Positions 7,420 to 14,424 of a stretch of DNA of 47,433 nucleotides are shown here, one piece after another. Source of the DNA: a virus. A model generated the notes under the pieces. That model searched no databases. It was not told the origin of the DNA and saw only the letters and a list, made by a program, of their open reading frames with translations. Position 1 is the stretch's first letter, and every line of letters starts with the position of its first letter. Where the stretch lies: the IMG/VR virus record IMGVR_UViG_3300028654_000026, positions 1 to 47,433 of that record, one strand, 5' to 3'. A program made the translations under genes and the position numbers.

Positions 7420-8117
7420 TACGCGAAGTCCTCGGGGCGAGTGTTGAGATCTTGGTTTTTCTCGTTCGACGATCCGTAATTGTCATCGACGATGCCCGAG
7501 CCGTCATCGTCATCAGATTGCGGCTGAGCTACCGGGGCTACCTCTCGCTCACCGTCGGCCAACGTGTACCCTTCTTCACACTCGCGAGCCGTCATTGCGC
7601 GAGGTTCTTGGAGCTGCTTCGGGGGGCTAGTGTCCGTGCGTACTTCACGCACCTGCATCAGCTTGTAATCGAACACCCGCTGGCACCTAACATCGCGGTA
7701 TTCAGCTTCGTCACCAATCTCGTCCGCTAGATTGTTGATGTCCGCACTTGCCCTCGCAATGTCGGTCTCGATCGACTTCTTCTTCTTGTCCCATTCCTCC
7801 TTTTCAGTCGTCAGCATCGCTTCACTGAGCTTGACCGTGCGTCGCAATTCCTTCATTCGGCGCCCGCGATCGGTGACTTGGGCATGCGTCAACGTGCAAG
7901 GCAGACGACGATCAAAGTTGATAACTTGAACCTCGTTTGCCGGTCGCGCTCCCTTGGCCATGAGGGCTTCACCGATGGTCGCCTGCAGTGGCTTCGGTGT
8001 GTCGTTCTCTTCGTTCGGCTCCTGCTCAGCGATCGACTTCTTTTTGCCCTTGCTTGGCTTGGGCTTTTGCGTGCCGTCTTTTTTGTTGGTGGGTGTGGTG
8101 GTCTTCGTTCGTGCCAT
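7419..8117 (-). CDS. Lys-rich, coiled-coil hypothetical phage protein
   Basis: 232 residues. The N-terminus is strongly basic and probably disordered (residues 1-45, Lys/Thr/Pro-rich). Residues about 85-140 form a likely coiled coil (KELRRTVKLSEAML ... EEWDKKKKSIETDIARASAD), and the tail is acidic. ATG at 8117 has a good upstream AAGGAGA. No family is recognised. The charge pattern would fit a nucleic-acid- or partner-binding scaffold, but this is inference. Its first 92 bases overlap the end of the upstream gene in another frame. Confidence 0.6.
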   Translation of the reverse strand: MARTKTTTPTNKKDGTQKPKPSKGKKKSIAEQEPNEENDTPKPLQATIGEALMAKGARPANEVQVINFDRRLPCTLTHAQVTDRGRRMKELRRTVKLSEAMLTTEKEEWDKKKKSIETDIARASADINNLADEIGDEAEYRDVRCQRVFDYKLMQVREVRTDTSPPKQLQEPRAMTARECEEGYTLADGEREVAPVAQPQSDDDDGSGIVDDNYGSSNEKNQDLNTRPEDFA

Positions 8118-8358
8118 TGGTGTCAGGTCTCCTTAGTTTCAGTTTTTCGGACAATAAGCGCGCAAAATGGGTCTCAGTCGGAGTAACGAGCGACATTCCG
8201 TCCGGTGTCACACAGTCAGCAGCCATCGACTCGACTTGTACAGTTTCGACAAATCCGTGACGTCGGCAGAACGCGAGCGCGTCAGCGTCCCACGCCGGAT
8301 CTGACTCGAGTATGTCTTCCAGCGTGCGCAGGATGCGACGGTTCGTCATGGGTTTCAC
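8026..8358 (-). CDS. Small hypothetical protein with long 3' overlap
   Basis: 110 residues from GTG at 8358 (GTGA overlap with the upstream stop; ATG at 8349 is an alternative). The N-terminal 80 residues (LRTLEDILESDPAWDADALA, FCRRHGF) look like a genuine helical protein. The last 30 residues, His/Lys/Gln-rich, are coded in the stretch that also encodes the start of the next gene. This 92-base overlap is longer than the 4-8 bases usual here. No domain recognised. Confidence 0.5.
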   Translation of the reverse strand: MKPMTNRRILRTLEDILESDPAWDADALAFCRRHGFVETVQVESMAADCVTPDGMSLVTPTETHFARLLSEKLKLRRPDTNGTNEDHHTHQQKRRHAKAQAKQGQKEVDR

Positions 8359-9176
8359 TGCAGCACCGCCAGTCGTGCTCGTTCGCTCACTTCACGCTTG
8401 CGCAGACCATGAGCACGGAATCCGATGATTGAGCGCCCTGTGGTGCGCGCGCATAGGCCGCACCGTGAGCAGTTGATACTCGAGTCGCGCTCGGCAGCAC
8501 ATACAACCACGCGCCTGTCTTCGGGCGTGCGCAGCTCGTTCAGCGCATCAACGGGCAGCACCACCGCGACGGGCCCGTACTGCGAGAGGTCGTCAGCTTG
8601 CGCCAGATTGTCCGCGGATAGGTTGATCGTCAGCCCGTGCCGAGTCGCATCAATCGCCGCCTCGAGGCCGATCGAAGTGGTCCACTTGTGAGTGAATCCG
8701 AATCCGCGTTTGCCATGGTTGGCGTCAACGAGGCAATCGAGCGCGACATGGTCGATATCGTCACCAACACCAGGCAGATCGCCAACCTCGGCGTATCTCC
8801 ACAGCTGGCGGTGCGGCAACTGAGCAATGAAGCAGCAGAGCTCAATCCAGTCGACCCCGAGCCGCTCAACGTCGCGCCACTTGTTGCGCAATATGTGTGA
8901 CTCACCGAAGCAACCCGCGTTGAAGTGTGAACAGCTCGGTGGGCAGGTGGACGCCGTGACGGCCACCGACGGAATCGGCCCAAGCTTCGAATTCTTCGAC
9001 CGCTCGTTGATGATCACCCGTAGCGGGCTGGCGGTCGGAAGTCCTTTGCGATGGTCGGTGACCGGTGACTTACCCTTAGTCCGACAGGTGACGCAGTCCT
9101 GGTACAAGTGGCCGGGACTGCGCCCCGTGAACTCGACCATGGGCTGCTTGCGCCAGCACTGGTTGCAGCGCCTCAC
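8355..9176 (-). CDS. GP88-like cysteine-motif phage protein
   Basis: 273 residues, GTG start with GGTGGAG five bases upstream. An N-terminal zinc knuckle (CNQCWRKQ ... DCVTCRTKG) is followed by SKNSKLGPIPSVAV, then TCPPSCSHFNAGCFGES, the layout of phage GP88/DUF7227-type proteins. A second Cys cluster (INCSRCGLC) lies near residue 237. Function of the family is unsettled; the Cys-rich core suggests metal or cluster binding. It is the first leftward gene after attP, so it could be left of the integration site in a prophage and transcribed from its own promoter. Confidence 0.65.
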   Translation of the reverse strand: MRRCNQCWRKQPMVEFTGRSPGHLYQDCVTCRTKGKSPVTDHRKGLPTASPLRVIINERSKNSKLGPIPSVAVTASTCPPSCSHFNAGCFGESHILRNKWRDVERLGVDWIELCCFIAQLPHRQLWRYAEVGDLPGVGDDIDHVALDCLVDANHGKRGFGFTHKWTTSIGLEAAIDATRHGLTINLSADNLAQADDLSQYGPVAVVLPVDALNELRTPEDRRVVVCAAERDSSINCSRCGLCARTTGRSIIGFRAHGLRKREVSERARLAVLQ

Positions 9177-9200
9177 AGCTCCACCCCGCCGACCAATAAA

Positions 9201-9398
9201 CTGGACCGTCCAGAATACTCAGTCCAAAGCAGTCCAATCGAGACCCCGGCGCTAGAACCGGCGCAGTATAAATGCCGCTTGAATTCACTGCATGAGAACC
9301 GGGTGCCGCATTCAGGTTCTAGTGGGCTAACGCTCTTGGGGGTTCGATTCCCCCTCTTCGCACCACCCTGGACGGGTTGTCCAGGAAACTTGTCCAGG
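9201..9398. repeat. GTCCAG/CTGGAC repeats flanking the att core (candidate arm sites)
   Basis: Left of the core: the palindrome CTGGACCGTCCAG at 9201-9213, then GTCCA at 9222 and 9232. Right of the core: CCTGGAC-GGGTT-GTCCAGG at 9367-9385 and a further GTCCAGG at 9392-9398, inside the direct repeat TTGTCCAGGAAACT. AGAACCGG also occurs twice on the left (9254 and 9295). Repeats on both sides of an attP core are what integrase arm-type or excisionase sites look like. The right-hand copies reach the integrase stop codon. Confidence 0.5.
9311..9365 (+). other. attP core: 3' part of tRNA-Leu(CAG) from anticodon loop to CCA
   Basis: The segment reads as anticodon loop TTCAGGT (CAG), 3' anticodon strand TCTAG, a 15-base leucine-type variable arm, T-arm GGGGG-TTCGATT-CCCCC, acceptor TCTTCGC, discriminator A and encoded CCA. 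The bases before it (GGTGCCGCA) do not pair with TCTAG, and no GCGAAGA acceptor start lies upstream, so the 5' half is absent. A tRNA 3' end next to an integrase gene is the classical attP arrangement: recombination restores the host tRNA-Leu. The 9177-9402 stretch holds no gene besides this. Confidence 0.85.
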
Positions 9399-9402
9399 AA
9401 AC

Positions 9403-10527
9403 TCAGACAGCCGCGGCGCGCTTGGCAGCAGCCTTGGCCATTGCCCTCGAGCCCGCCCGAGCACTGGTCCGCATGTAGCGAGCCGTGGTGGACATGTGCA
9501 GGTGCCCCAGTACGTACTGAACGCCCGTGATGTCCCCGTCGCTTTGCTCGAGTAGGTGGGTACCACCCGCCGAGCGCATGTGTTGTGGGCAAAGCCGGTT
9601 GGCCTTGTGCTTCGGCATCTTGGCCTCGAGCGCAGCCGTCAGCAGAACCCGCTTGTACCGGTGTCGGCCGAAGATGAGGCCATCGCCCTCGAGATGCAGA
9701 GCCTCCAAGGCCCGCACGCACTCCGGTGGCAGGTCGATCATGCGTTCGATCCCGATCTTGTCGTGCTCCTTGGGGATCCACCAGTCGGTGCGCCCTGGTG
9801 ACCACGTGACGCCGAGCTTGGCCACGTTCAGCACTTCGGGCCGCAGAGCGAGATAGTAGCCGAGCACAAAGCGAGCTCGTATCGGGTAGCGATTGCCGAG
9901 AGCATCGCGCCTCGACCATTCGGGAAGCGCGGCAATCAAACGAAGTATTTCCTCGGGGCTGTGCTCGTCCGCAGCGCACCGACGAGCCTTCGAGTAGCGC
10001 GTGCCCTTCGCGCGCACTGGCACACTCGGCACAGCGAACGGTGCAGATATGTGACCATGCTTGTGCGCATAGGCCACCAGCTGCCGGTAGCACGAGAATT
10101 CTTTGCGCACGGTCTTGGCCTGCACCTTTGCCAATCGTTTCGCAAGCAGGCGTTCGAAGGCTTCGACAGACCACGCCGCGGTCGTCGGCATCTCGGTTTC
10201 GAGTGCGTAGATGTAGAGCTCGCACGTCTCGCGAGTGGTCGCGCGCAGCACGCCCACCGTTGACGCTAGCCATTGCGCACCAACCTTAGAGGTTGACTTG
10301 CCTTCAATGACTGGTGAGCGCCCTGCTTGGTGTTCGCGTTCTGGCTCAAGTGTGCCAGCGAGGGCTGCGAGGTATTTCTCGAGCGCTTTGCTTTGAGCCT
10401 CGCTTCTATCGTACGTGCCAAGTCCGAGGTCGAAATCCCGTCCGTCGTCGAGCGTGAAGAGCACCTCGTACGGTCTGTCTCGTCGTTGTCTGATGCGGTA
10501 CGGCGTATCGAGTTTCGGGCGACCCAT
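9403..10527 (-). CDS. int: Tyrosine recombinase, phage integrase
   Basis: 374 residues. An N-terminal arm-binding-like domain (MGRPKLDTPYRI..., about 1-60), a SAM-like core-binding domain (about 80-175) and the catalytic domain follow. Catalytic residues: Arg229 (LALRPEV), Lys253 or Lys257 (IPKEHDK), Arg318 (CPQHMRSAGGTHLL), His342 (VLGHLHM) and Tyr351 (TARYM). Aligning on R..GGTHLL, the usual His of HxxR is Gln315, with a His one residue later. The 3' end faces attP 38 bases away, and the 5' end overlaps the excisionase-like gene by 262 bases. It should integrate the genome into a tRNA-Leu(CAG) gene. Confidence 0.93.
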   Translation of the reverse strand: MGRPKLDTPYRIRQRRDRPYEVLFTLDDGRDFDLGLGTYDRSEAQSKALEKYLAALAGTLEPEREHQAGRSPVIEGKSTSKVGAQWLASTVGVLRATTRETCELYIYALETEMPTTAAWSVEAFERLLAKRLAKVQAKTVRKEFSCYRQLVAYAHKHGHISAPFAVPSVPVRAKGTRYSKARRCAADEHSPEEILRLIAALPEWSRRDALGNRYPIRARFVLGYYLALRPEVLNVAKLGVTWSPGRTDWWIPKEHDKIGIERMIDLPPECVRALEALHLEGDGLIFGRHRYKRVLLTAALEAKMPKHKANRLCPQHMRSAGGTHLLEQSDGDITGVQYVLGHLHMSTTARYMRTSARAGSRAMAKAAAKRAAAV

Positions 10528-10661
10528 TGCTCAAGCTCCTCGACGGCAAACAGCAAACGACCGATCTGATACTCGGTCAAGTGACCGCGCACGAGTCGCT
10601 TGAAGGTGCGGACACTGACGCCGCACATGCTGGCAGCGTCCGTCTGATTGACCAGTTTCAT
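10266..10661 (-). CDS. Excisionase/AlpA-like HTH protein
   Basis: 131 residues. The first 50 (MKLVNQTDAASMCGVSVRTF, then RLLFAVEELEQWVARN) form a MerR/excisionase-type helix-turn-helix with wing. The remaining 80 are Ser/Arg/Thr-rich and are encoded in the region that also encodes the integrase N-terminus in another frame, a 262-base overlap. It is a good candidate recombination directionality factor: small, basic and directly upstream of int. ATG at 10661 overlaps the previous stop (ATGA). The C-terminal extension could be translated without being functional. Confidence 0.65.
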   Translation of the reverse strand: MKLVNQTDAASMCGVSVRTFKRLVRGHLTEYQIGRLLFAVEELEQWVARNSIRRTASDNDETDRTRCSSRSTTDGISTSDLARTIEARLKAKRSRNTSQPSLAHLSQNANTKQGAHQSLKASQPLRLVRNG

Positions 10662-10909
10662 AGCTTGGCAACCCTGCGCAGCTGAGCAGGGGTTGCTGGT
10701 TGTTCAAACCAGTCCGGATCGATCTGAAGGCGCTCTTCGTAAATCTTGCGCCACTGGTACACCGGAAGTCGGTTGCCACCGATATGCCGAGTAATTGTGC
10801 CCTGTTGCGATTGCTTGGCGATTCTACGAGCCAGCGCACGGATGCCACCGTAGCGCACCGCAATCAACAGCAGCTCAGTGGCGCCTCTGCTGGGGGTTGA
10901 TGCCGTCAT
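10658..10909 (-). CDS. Cro-like XRE-type regulator
   Basis: 83 residues from ATG at 10909; a TTG extension to 10930 exists but would start inside the operator. ATELLLIAVRYGGIRALARR, ITRHIGGNRLPVYQWRKIYE and IDPDWFEQ follow the pattern of short Cro/CI DNA-binding proteins. It is the first gene of the leftward transcript that continues into the excisionase-like gene and integrase, and it lies divergent to the XRE repressor across an operator array, the usual Cro position. Role inferred from position and HTH character. Confidence 0.65.
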   Translation of the reverse strand: MTASTPSRGATELLLIAVRYGGIRALARRIAKQSQQGTITRHIGGNRLPVYQWRKIYEERLQIDPDWFEQPATPAQLRRVAKL

Positions 10910-10922
10910 GGGTGGCGAGGCT

Positions 10923-10992
10923 GATACCAATTGGTAATCTTGTCAATTGGTAATTCGCAATTGGCGACTGGCGGTTGGCAATCTACAATTGG
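10923..10992. promoter_or_regulatory. Tandem operators and leftward promoter region
   Basis: Perfect palindrome TACCAATTGGTA at 10925-10936. CAATTGG cores occur at 10928, 10944, 10958 and 10986. Read leftward, TTACCAATTG occurs twice with a 16-base period, the upstream copy merging into TTGACA, a consensus -35. The same arrangement recurs rightward at 11603-11633. This is the likely binding array for the repressor and the Cro-like protein. A canonical -10 at 17-base spacing is not obvious. Confidence 0.7.
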
Positions 10993-11048
10993 GCCATGAG
11001 GTTCCCAACCCTTGACGCCGATACCAGCTGTCATCATGATTGCGCAAC

Positions 11049-11408
11049 ATGGTACGGGGCAAAACAGCTGCATTGGATTGCGCAGACGCGTTTGGGGCGA
11101 ACCTTTCAGCCGCGCGACGCGCAAGAGGTATTAGCCAGCGCGATTTGTCCAGCATGTCTGGTATCAGCTCAGCCGCGATATCTCGATACGAAAGCCATGA
11201 TCGAAAGTCGGCCATCTCGTTATCTGTCGTGTTGACGCTGGCGCGTGCATTACGCGTGCACATAGCGTGGTTGCTGCTCAACGAGGGTCCGCGCGATCTA
11301 GACGCACCCATGATCGCGATTCAGATCGACGCCACCACGCCCAAGCGACTCCGTGAGCTTGCCGATCAACTCGAGTCCGGTTTCGTTACCCCGAAGAGCG
11401 ACGGCTGA
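11049..11408 (+). CDS. XRE-family repressor, CI-like
   Basis: 119 residues from ATG at 11049 (TTG at 11040 is an alternative; no strong ribosome site is visible for either). The HTH spans about residues 17-65: FGANLSAARRARGISQRDLS, then SGISSAAISRYES. A short C-terminal segment (IQIDATTPKRLRELADQLES) is probably for dimerisation; no LexA-type peptidase domain is present, so induction by RecA self-cleavage is unlikely. It lies divergent to the Cro-like gene with the operator array between them. Probably maintains lysogeny by repressing both operator sets. Confidence 0.75.
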   Translation: MVRGKTAALDCADAFGANLSAARRARGISQRDLSSMSGISSAAISRYESHDRKSAISLSVVLTLARALRVHIAWLLLNEGPRDLDAPMIAIQIDATTPKRLRELADQLESGFVTPKSDG

Positions 11409-11543
11409 TAGCTCGTTAGCCGCCGCGGCGCAGTACTCGGCGGTCCCGAGCACATAAAGCACGATCCGTTGTCGGATGGTAGCCGTGAGCAAGCTACCAG
11501 TCTGCAATTGTACAGTGGTCAGGGACAAGTCAGGGTAATCCAT
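11298..11543 (-). CDS. Possible small antisense ORF
   Basis: An 81-residue frame with GGAG eight bases before ATG (11543). It fills an otherwise gene-free stretch (11409-11680) but overlaps the last 111 bases of the repressor on the opposite strand. The product (TIRQRIVLYVLGTAEYCAAA) looks moderately protein-like; no domain is recognised. It could modulate repressor expression as antisense, or be a chance frame. Confidence 0.3.
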   Translation of the reverse strand: MDYPDLSLTTVQLQTGSLLTATIRQRIVLYVLGTAEYCAAAANELSAVALRGNETGLELIGKLTESLGRGGVDLNRDHGCV

Positions 11544-11602
11544 AGTTGCACTCCGGACGGCACAGGCGCGTCCAACATAACCACAATTCGATCGATCGAT
11601 CG

Positions 11603-11633
11603 ATACCAGTTGACAGAGTTACCAATTGGTATC
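11603..11633 (+). promoter_or_regulatory. Rightward promoter/operator pair
   Basis: ATACCAGTTG at 11603 and TTACCAATTGGTATC at 11619-11633 are spaced 16 bases apart, the same order and period as the leftward array near 10940. TTGACA at 11610-11615 would be the -35. Directly upstream, 11589-11604 is a CGATCGAT run with three GATC sites. It precedes the 76-residue gene at 11681 and presumably drives the recombination operon under the same repressor. Confidence 0.65.
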
Positions 11634-11680
11634 ACCGTGGTGACCGGGTCCGGGAGAAGTCCAGGCCCAGAAAGGTCACC

Positions 11681-11911
11681 ATGAGATCACCCGATAAACC
11701 CCCTTCACCGGTGCTCGTTATTGCATCGGACTTACTCGCGCAACGTGCCAAGAGGCTCTTAGACCAGCTCGCCTGCGGTACCTGGCAAGCCGGTGCCGAC
11801 CTGCGCGCCGCACTCGACGCTTACTACGCGGTGCGCGAAAACGGCATTGTCACAGACGCCATCAACTCGTCAGACGAAGCGGCCCCAGAGACTATGCGGG
11901 GCGCATCATGA
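11681..11911 (+). CDS. Small hypothetical protein, first gene of the recombination operon
   Basis: 76 residues from ATG at 11681 with GAAAGG eight bases upstream. The core (LLAQRAKRLLDQLACGTWQA, GADLRAALDAYYAV) is helical. No domain recognised. Its stop overlaps the next start as ATGA, so it is translationally coupled to the coiled-coil protein. Confidence 0.6.
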   Translation: MRSPDKPPSPVLVIASDLLAQRAKRLLDQLACGTWQAGADLRAALDAYYAVRENGIVTDAINSSDEAAPETMRGAS

Positions 11912-13359
11912 CCGTGTCCACCTCACCGCTCACGGATCTAGAGCAACAACAGATGGGCGAAGAATTACGCGCAGCATGGCCGCAGGTATCAGCGCCCAAT
12001 ATCTCAGTACTCGCCGAGTCGAAGATCGCTGAACAGTTCGCTGTTGACACGGCCGCGATCGAATCGGCTAAGGCTCGTTACTCGACCGTCGATGCTAACA
12101 CCAAAGACGGGTACGCTCTGGCCATTGAGGGGCGTGCACTTTTTCGTGACACGCGCATCGGCATCGACAAGCGACGGAAGGAACTCAACGCTGACGCGAA
12201 CGCGTACACGAAGCGCGTCAACAGTGTCGCGAAGCAACTGACCGAACTTGTAGCGCCGACTGAAGATGCACTGAACGACAAGATCCACAAGGTGGACGAG
12301 GCCAAGGCCCTGACCAAGCAAGCCGAGCGTGAAGCCGCCGAAGCTGCCGAGCGTGCGCGTCTACGTGAAGAGCAGGAAGCCGAGCGCGCCCGCATGGCAG
12401 AAGAGCGCGAGGCTATCGAGCTCGAAAAGAAGGCCCTCGCAGACCTACGCGCGAAGCAAGAAGCCGAGCAGCAGGCACGACAGGAAGCCGAGGAGCTCGA
12501 GCGCAAGGGCAGGGAAGAGGCCGAGCGCAAGAGGCTGCAGGAATACGCCGCCCGCATGACACTGCTGGCGCGTCTGCACAACACCGGCATGCCCGGGTGT
12601 GCCTACGACGACACGTGCGCCGCCACTGCCGAGCTCACACGCGCACCGATCCCAGAGTTTGCGGACATGCCCCTGCAACGCCTCGAGTCGCTGACAGTGA
12701 CGAAGGAGCTTGCCGCAAAGGAGCTACGCGACGCCAGGGCACGACGCGAGCAGACCGAACGCGAGCAAGCCGAAGCCGAAGAACTCAGGAAGGCACAGGC
12801 GCGAGCCGAAGAGCAACGACGGCTCAACGCAGAGCGCGCCGAGCTCGACAAGCAACGTGCGCAGCTCGAGACCGAAAAGCGACGGCAGAGGGAGCACCGA
12901 TTCGGTCTGCTCATTCGCTTAGTGAACCTCACACCCGACTATCCGCCGGAAGTACTGTGGACCAACACCACGAGCAACAACGTCGAGGTTGACGACGAGG
13001 TCAAGGAACCGTTCGCATCGATGGCAATCAGCGAACTCGAATCGCTTGTCGGTCGCCTCGAACTGGCGTGGAAGCAAGAGCTAGAAGCACGCAGGGCGAG
13101 CGAAACCGAAGAGCGCCGTGTTGCCGAGCTCGAGCGCAAAGCGGCACTCGAAAAGCGGCGCGAAGCACTGCGCCCAGATTGCGAGAAGCTCCGTATCTAC
13201 GCGGAGTCAATTCGCACCGTGCCGATCCCCGAGTTCAGCGACGACGCGGACGTGACGGGCACTATCAACACAACGATCGACGCTTTGCTCAACATCGCAG
13301 AAGCACTTGATAAGGCTGCCGACGCTATTGACGGGAGCTCGAGCAATGCCGCTAGCTGA
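11908..13359 (+). CDS. Long coiled-coil protein of the recombination operon (DUF1351-like N-terminus)
   Basis: 483 residues. Residues about 30-115 (AIESAKARYSTVDANTKDGY ... KELNADANAYTKRVNSVAKQ) resemble the DUF1351-type start of phage proteins encoded beside RecT/RecE or ssDNA-binding proteins. Long Glu/Arg/Ala-rich coiled coils cover about 135-215, 270-325 and 395-430. Between them are two related globular segments (LLARLHNTGMPG...PIPEF and LLIRLVNLTPDY...). A third PIPEF lies near residue 440. It probably scaffolds the exonuclease and DNA-binding protein that follow; no ATPase motif is seen. Overlaps the next gene by 14 bases. Confidence 0.65.
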   Translation: MTVSTSPLTDLEQQQMGEELRAAWPQVSAPNISVLAESKIAEQFAVDTAAIESAKARYSTVDANTKDGYALAIEGRALFRDTRIGIDKRRKELNADANAYTKRVNSVAKQLTELVAPTEDALNDKIHKVDEAKALTKQAEREAAEAAERARLREEQEAERARMAEEREAIELEKKALADLRAKQEAEQQARQEAEELERKGREEAERKRLQEYAARMTLLARLHNTGMPGCAYDDTCAATAELTRAPIPEFADMPLQRLESLTVTKELAAKELRDARARREQTEREQAEAEELRKAQARAEEQRRLNAERAELDKQRAQLETEKRRQREHRFGLLIRLVNLTPDYPPEVLWTNTTSNNVEVDDEVKEPFASMAISELESLVGRLELAWKQELEARRASETEERRVAELERKAALEKRREALRPDCEKLRIYAESIRTVPIPEFSDDADVTGTINTTIDALLNIAEALDKAADAIDGSSSNAAS

Positions 13360-14227
13360 CGGAATCCACGAAGACATCACTTGGGACGAGTACAACGCCG
13401 AAGAGGCGATTCGCATCTCGTCACTGGTCAATATGTCGGTTTCCCCAAAGTACTACCGCTGGTGCCAGCTACACCCCAAGGACTCGGAGGCCCTGCGGTT
13501 CGGGCGCGCCGTGGATCTAGCCGTGTTCGAGCCTGAGTTGTTTGGCTCACAGTATGTGCGCTGGACCGGTCACGACGCGGCGGGAAATAAAGTCATCAAG
13601 CGCGGTCACTACTGGGAGGACTTGCAGGCGATTGCTGGCAACGACGGGCAAGAGATCATCGACGAAGACGACTATCAGTTGGCGCTCGAGATCCGCAAGG
13701 CCGTGTGGGGCGACCCGTTAGGCAAGACGTACCTGCACCAAGGGCACCAGCAAGTCTCACTCATCTGGCACGACACCGAGACGGGCTATCGGTGCAAGGC
13801 GCGGCTCGACTGGCTATCACTACGGGCGGCCCTGGTGGATCTCAAGACCGCGCGCAGTGTGTTGCCGCGTAAGTTCCAACGCGACGGCTCCGAGCTCGAG
13901 TATCACGTCAAAATGGCGTGGTACTCGGACGCCCTTGATATCCTCGGTAGGCCAGCGTCCGAAGTTGTGCTGCTTGCCGTGGAGAAGACCGGGCCGCTCG
14001 ACGTGGTGTGTTTCGATCTCGACGACGAAACGCTCGCCGTCGGTCGGTTCGAGTATCGACGCTGGCTCGATGAGTTGCGCGCGTGCATCGACACCGACAC
14101 GTGGCCAGGTATTGCGCGCGGCAAGAAAGTGCGATTCGAGATCCCGCGGTACAAGCGCCACGACTTCGACAACCTCGACATAGCCCAACTGAACAACGAG
14201 GCCCAAGGACTGGAGATGTTGACATGA
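13346..14227 (+). CDS. PD-(D/E)XK exonuclease, RecE/exo VIII-like
   Basis: 293 residues from ATG at 13346, with GGGAG ten bases upstream; an upstream in-frame extension inside the coiled-coil gene is less likely. The start resembles PDDEXK_1-like phage exonucleases (HEDITWDEYNAEEAIRISSL, SPKYYRWCQ, LRFGRAVDLAVFEPE). The catalytic core is GYRCKARLDWL followed by ALVDLKTA: Asp of RLD, Asp of VDL and Lys of LKT. It should resect double-stranded ends for phage recombination together with the DNA-binding protein downstream. No RecT or Erf annealing protein was recognised. Confidence 0.82.
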   Translation: MPLADGIHEDITWDEYNAEEAIRISSLVNMSVSPKYYRWCQLHPKDSEALRFGRAVDLAVFEPELFGSQYVRWTGHDAAGNKVIKRGHYWEDLQAIAGNDGQEIIDEDDYQLALEIRKAVWGDPLGKTYLHQGHQQVSLIWHDTETGYRCKARLDWLSLRAALVDLKTARSVLPRKFQRDGSELEYHVKMAWYSDALDILGRPASEVVLLAVEKTGPLDVVCFDLDDETLAVGRFEYRRWLDELRACIDTDTWPGIARGKKVRFEIPRYKRHDFDNLDIAQLNNEAQGLEMLT

Positions 14228-14424
14228 CCCACGACACACAACCGTGCCCACCACCTGACCACATAACGGCGGACAGGACGCTGGACGCGCTGCGGTCGCC
14301 TACGATGTCGCAACGGGCCGCGCTGGCCCTGCTGACGTTCGGGCAGGCTGACGCGTTTCCGCTCACCACCAACCACAAGACGACCATTGGTACACCGATT
14401 GCTGAGGAAACAGCACATGAGTGA
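14224..14424 (+). CDS. Small hypothetical protein
   Basis: 66 residues. The start overlaps the exonuclease stop as ATGA, and its stop lies 8 bases inside the next gene. The sequence (DALRSPTMSQRAALALLTFG) has one probable helix and otherwise a Thr/Pro-rich composition. No domain recognised; support comes from the tight coupling at both ends. Confidence 0.5.
   Translation: MTHDTQPCPPPDHITADRTLDALRSPTMSQRAALALLTFGQADAFPLTTNHKTTIGTPIAEETAHE

Noticed and set aside
9275-9365. Complete tRNA-Leu gene
   Set aside because: The D-arm, 5' acceptor strand and 5' anticodon strand are missing; only the 3' part from the anticodon loop is present, fitting attP.
9367-9385. Integrase terminator
   Set aside because: CCTGGAC/GTCCAGG forms a perfect 7-bp stem but no T tract follows in the leftward direction; the repeats fit better as att arm sites.
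9173-10273. 366-codon - strand ORF over the integrase
   Set aside because: Wrong frame of a clear tyrosine recombinase; Arg/Ser-rich composition typical of a GC-biased shadow.
11589-11604. CGAT run as a mobile-element or methylation switch
   Set aside because: Only 16 bases with three GATC sites; without evidence for a GATC methylase it is noted only as sequence before the operator.
12078-12590. 170-codon - strand Ser/Ala/Arg-rich ORF
   Set aside because: Antisense shadow of the Glu/Arg/Ala coiled-coil gene.
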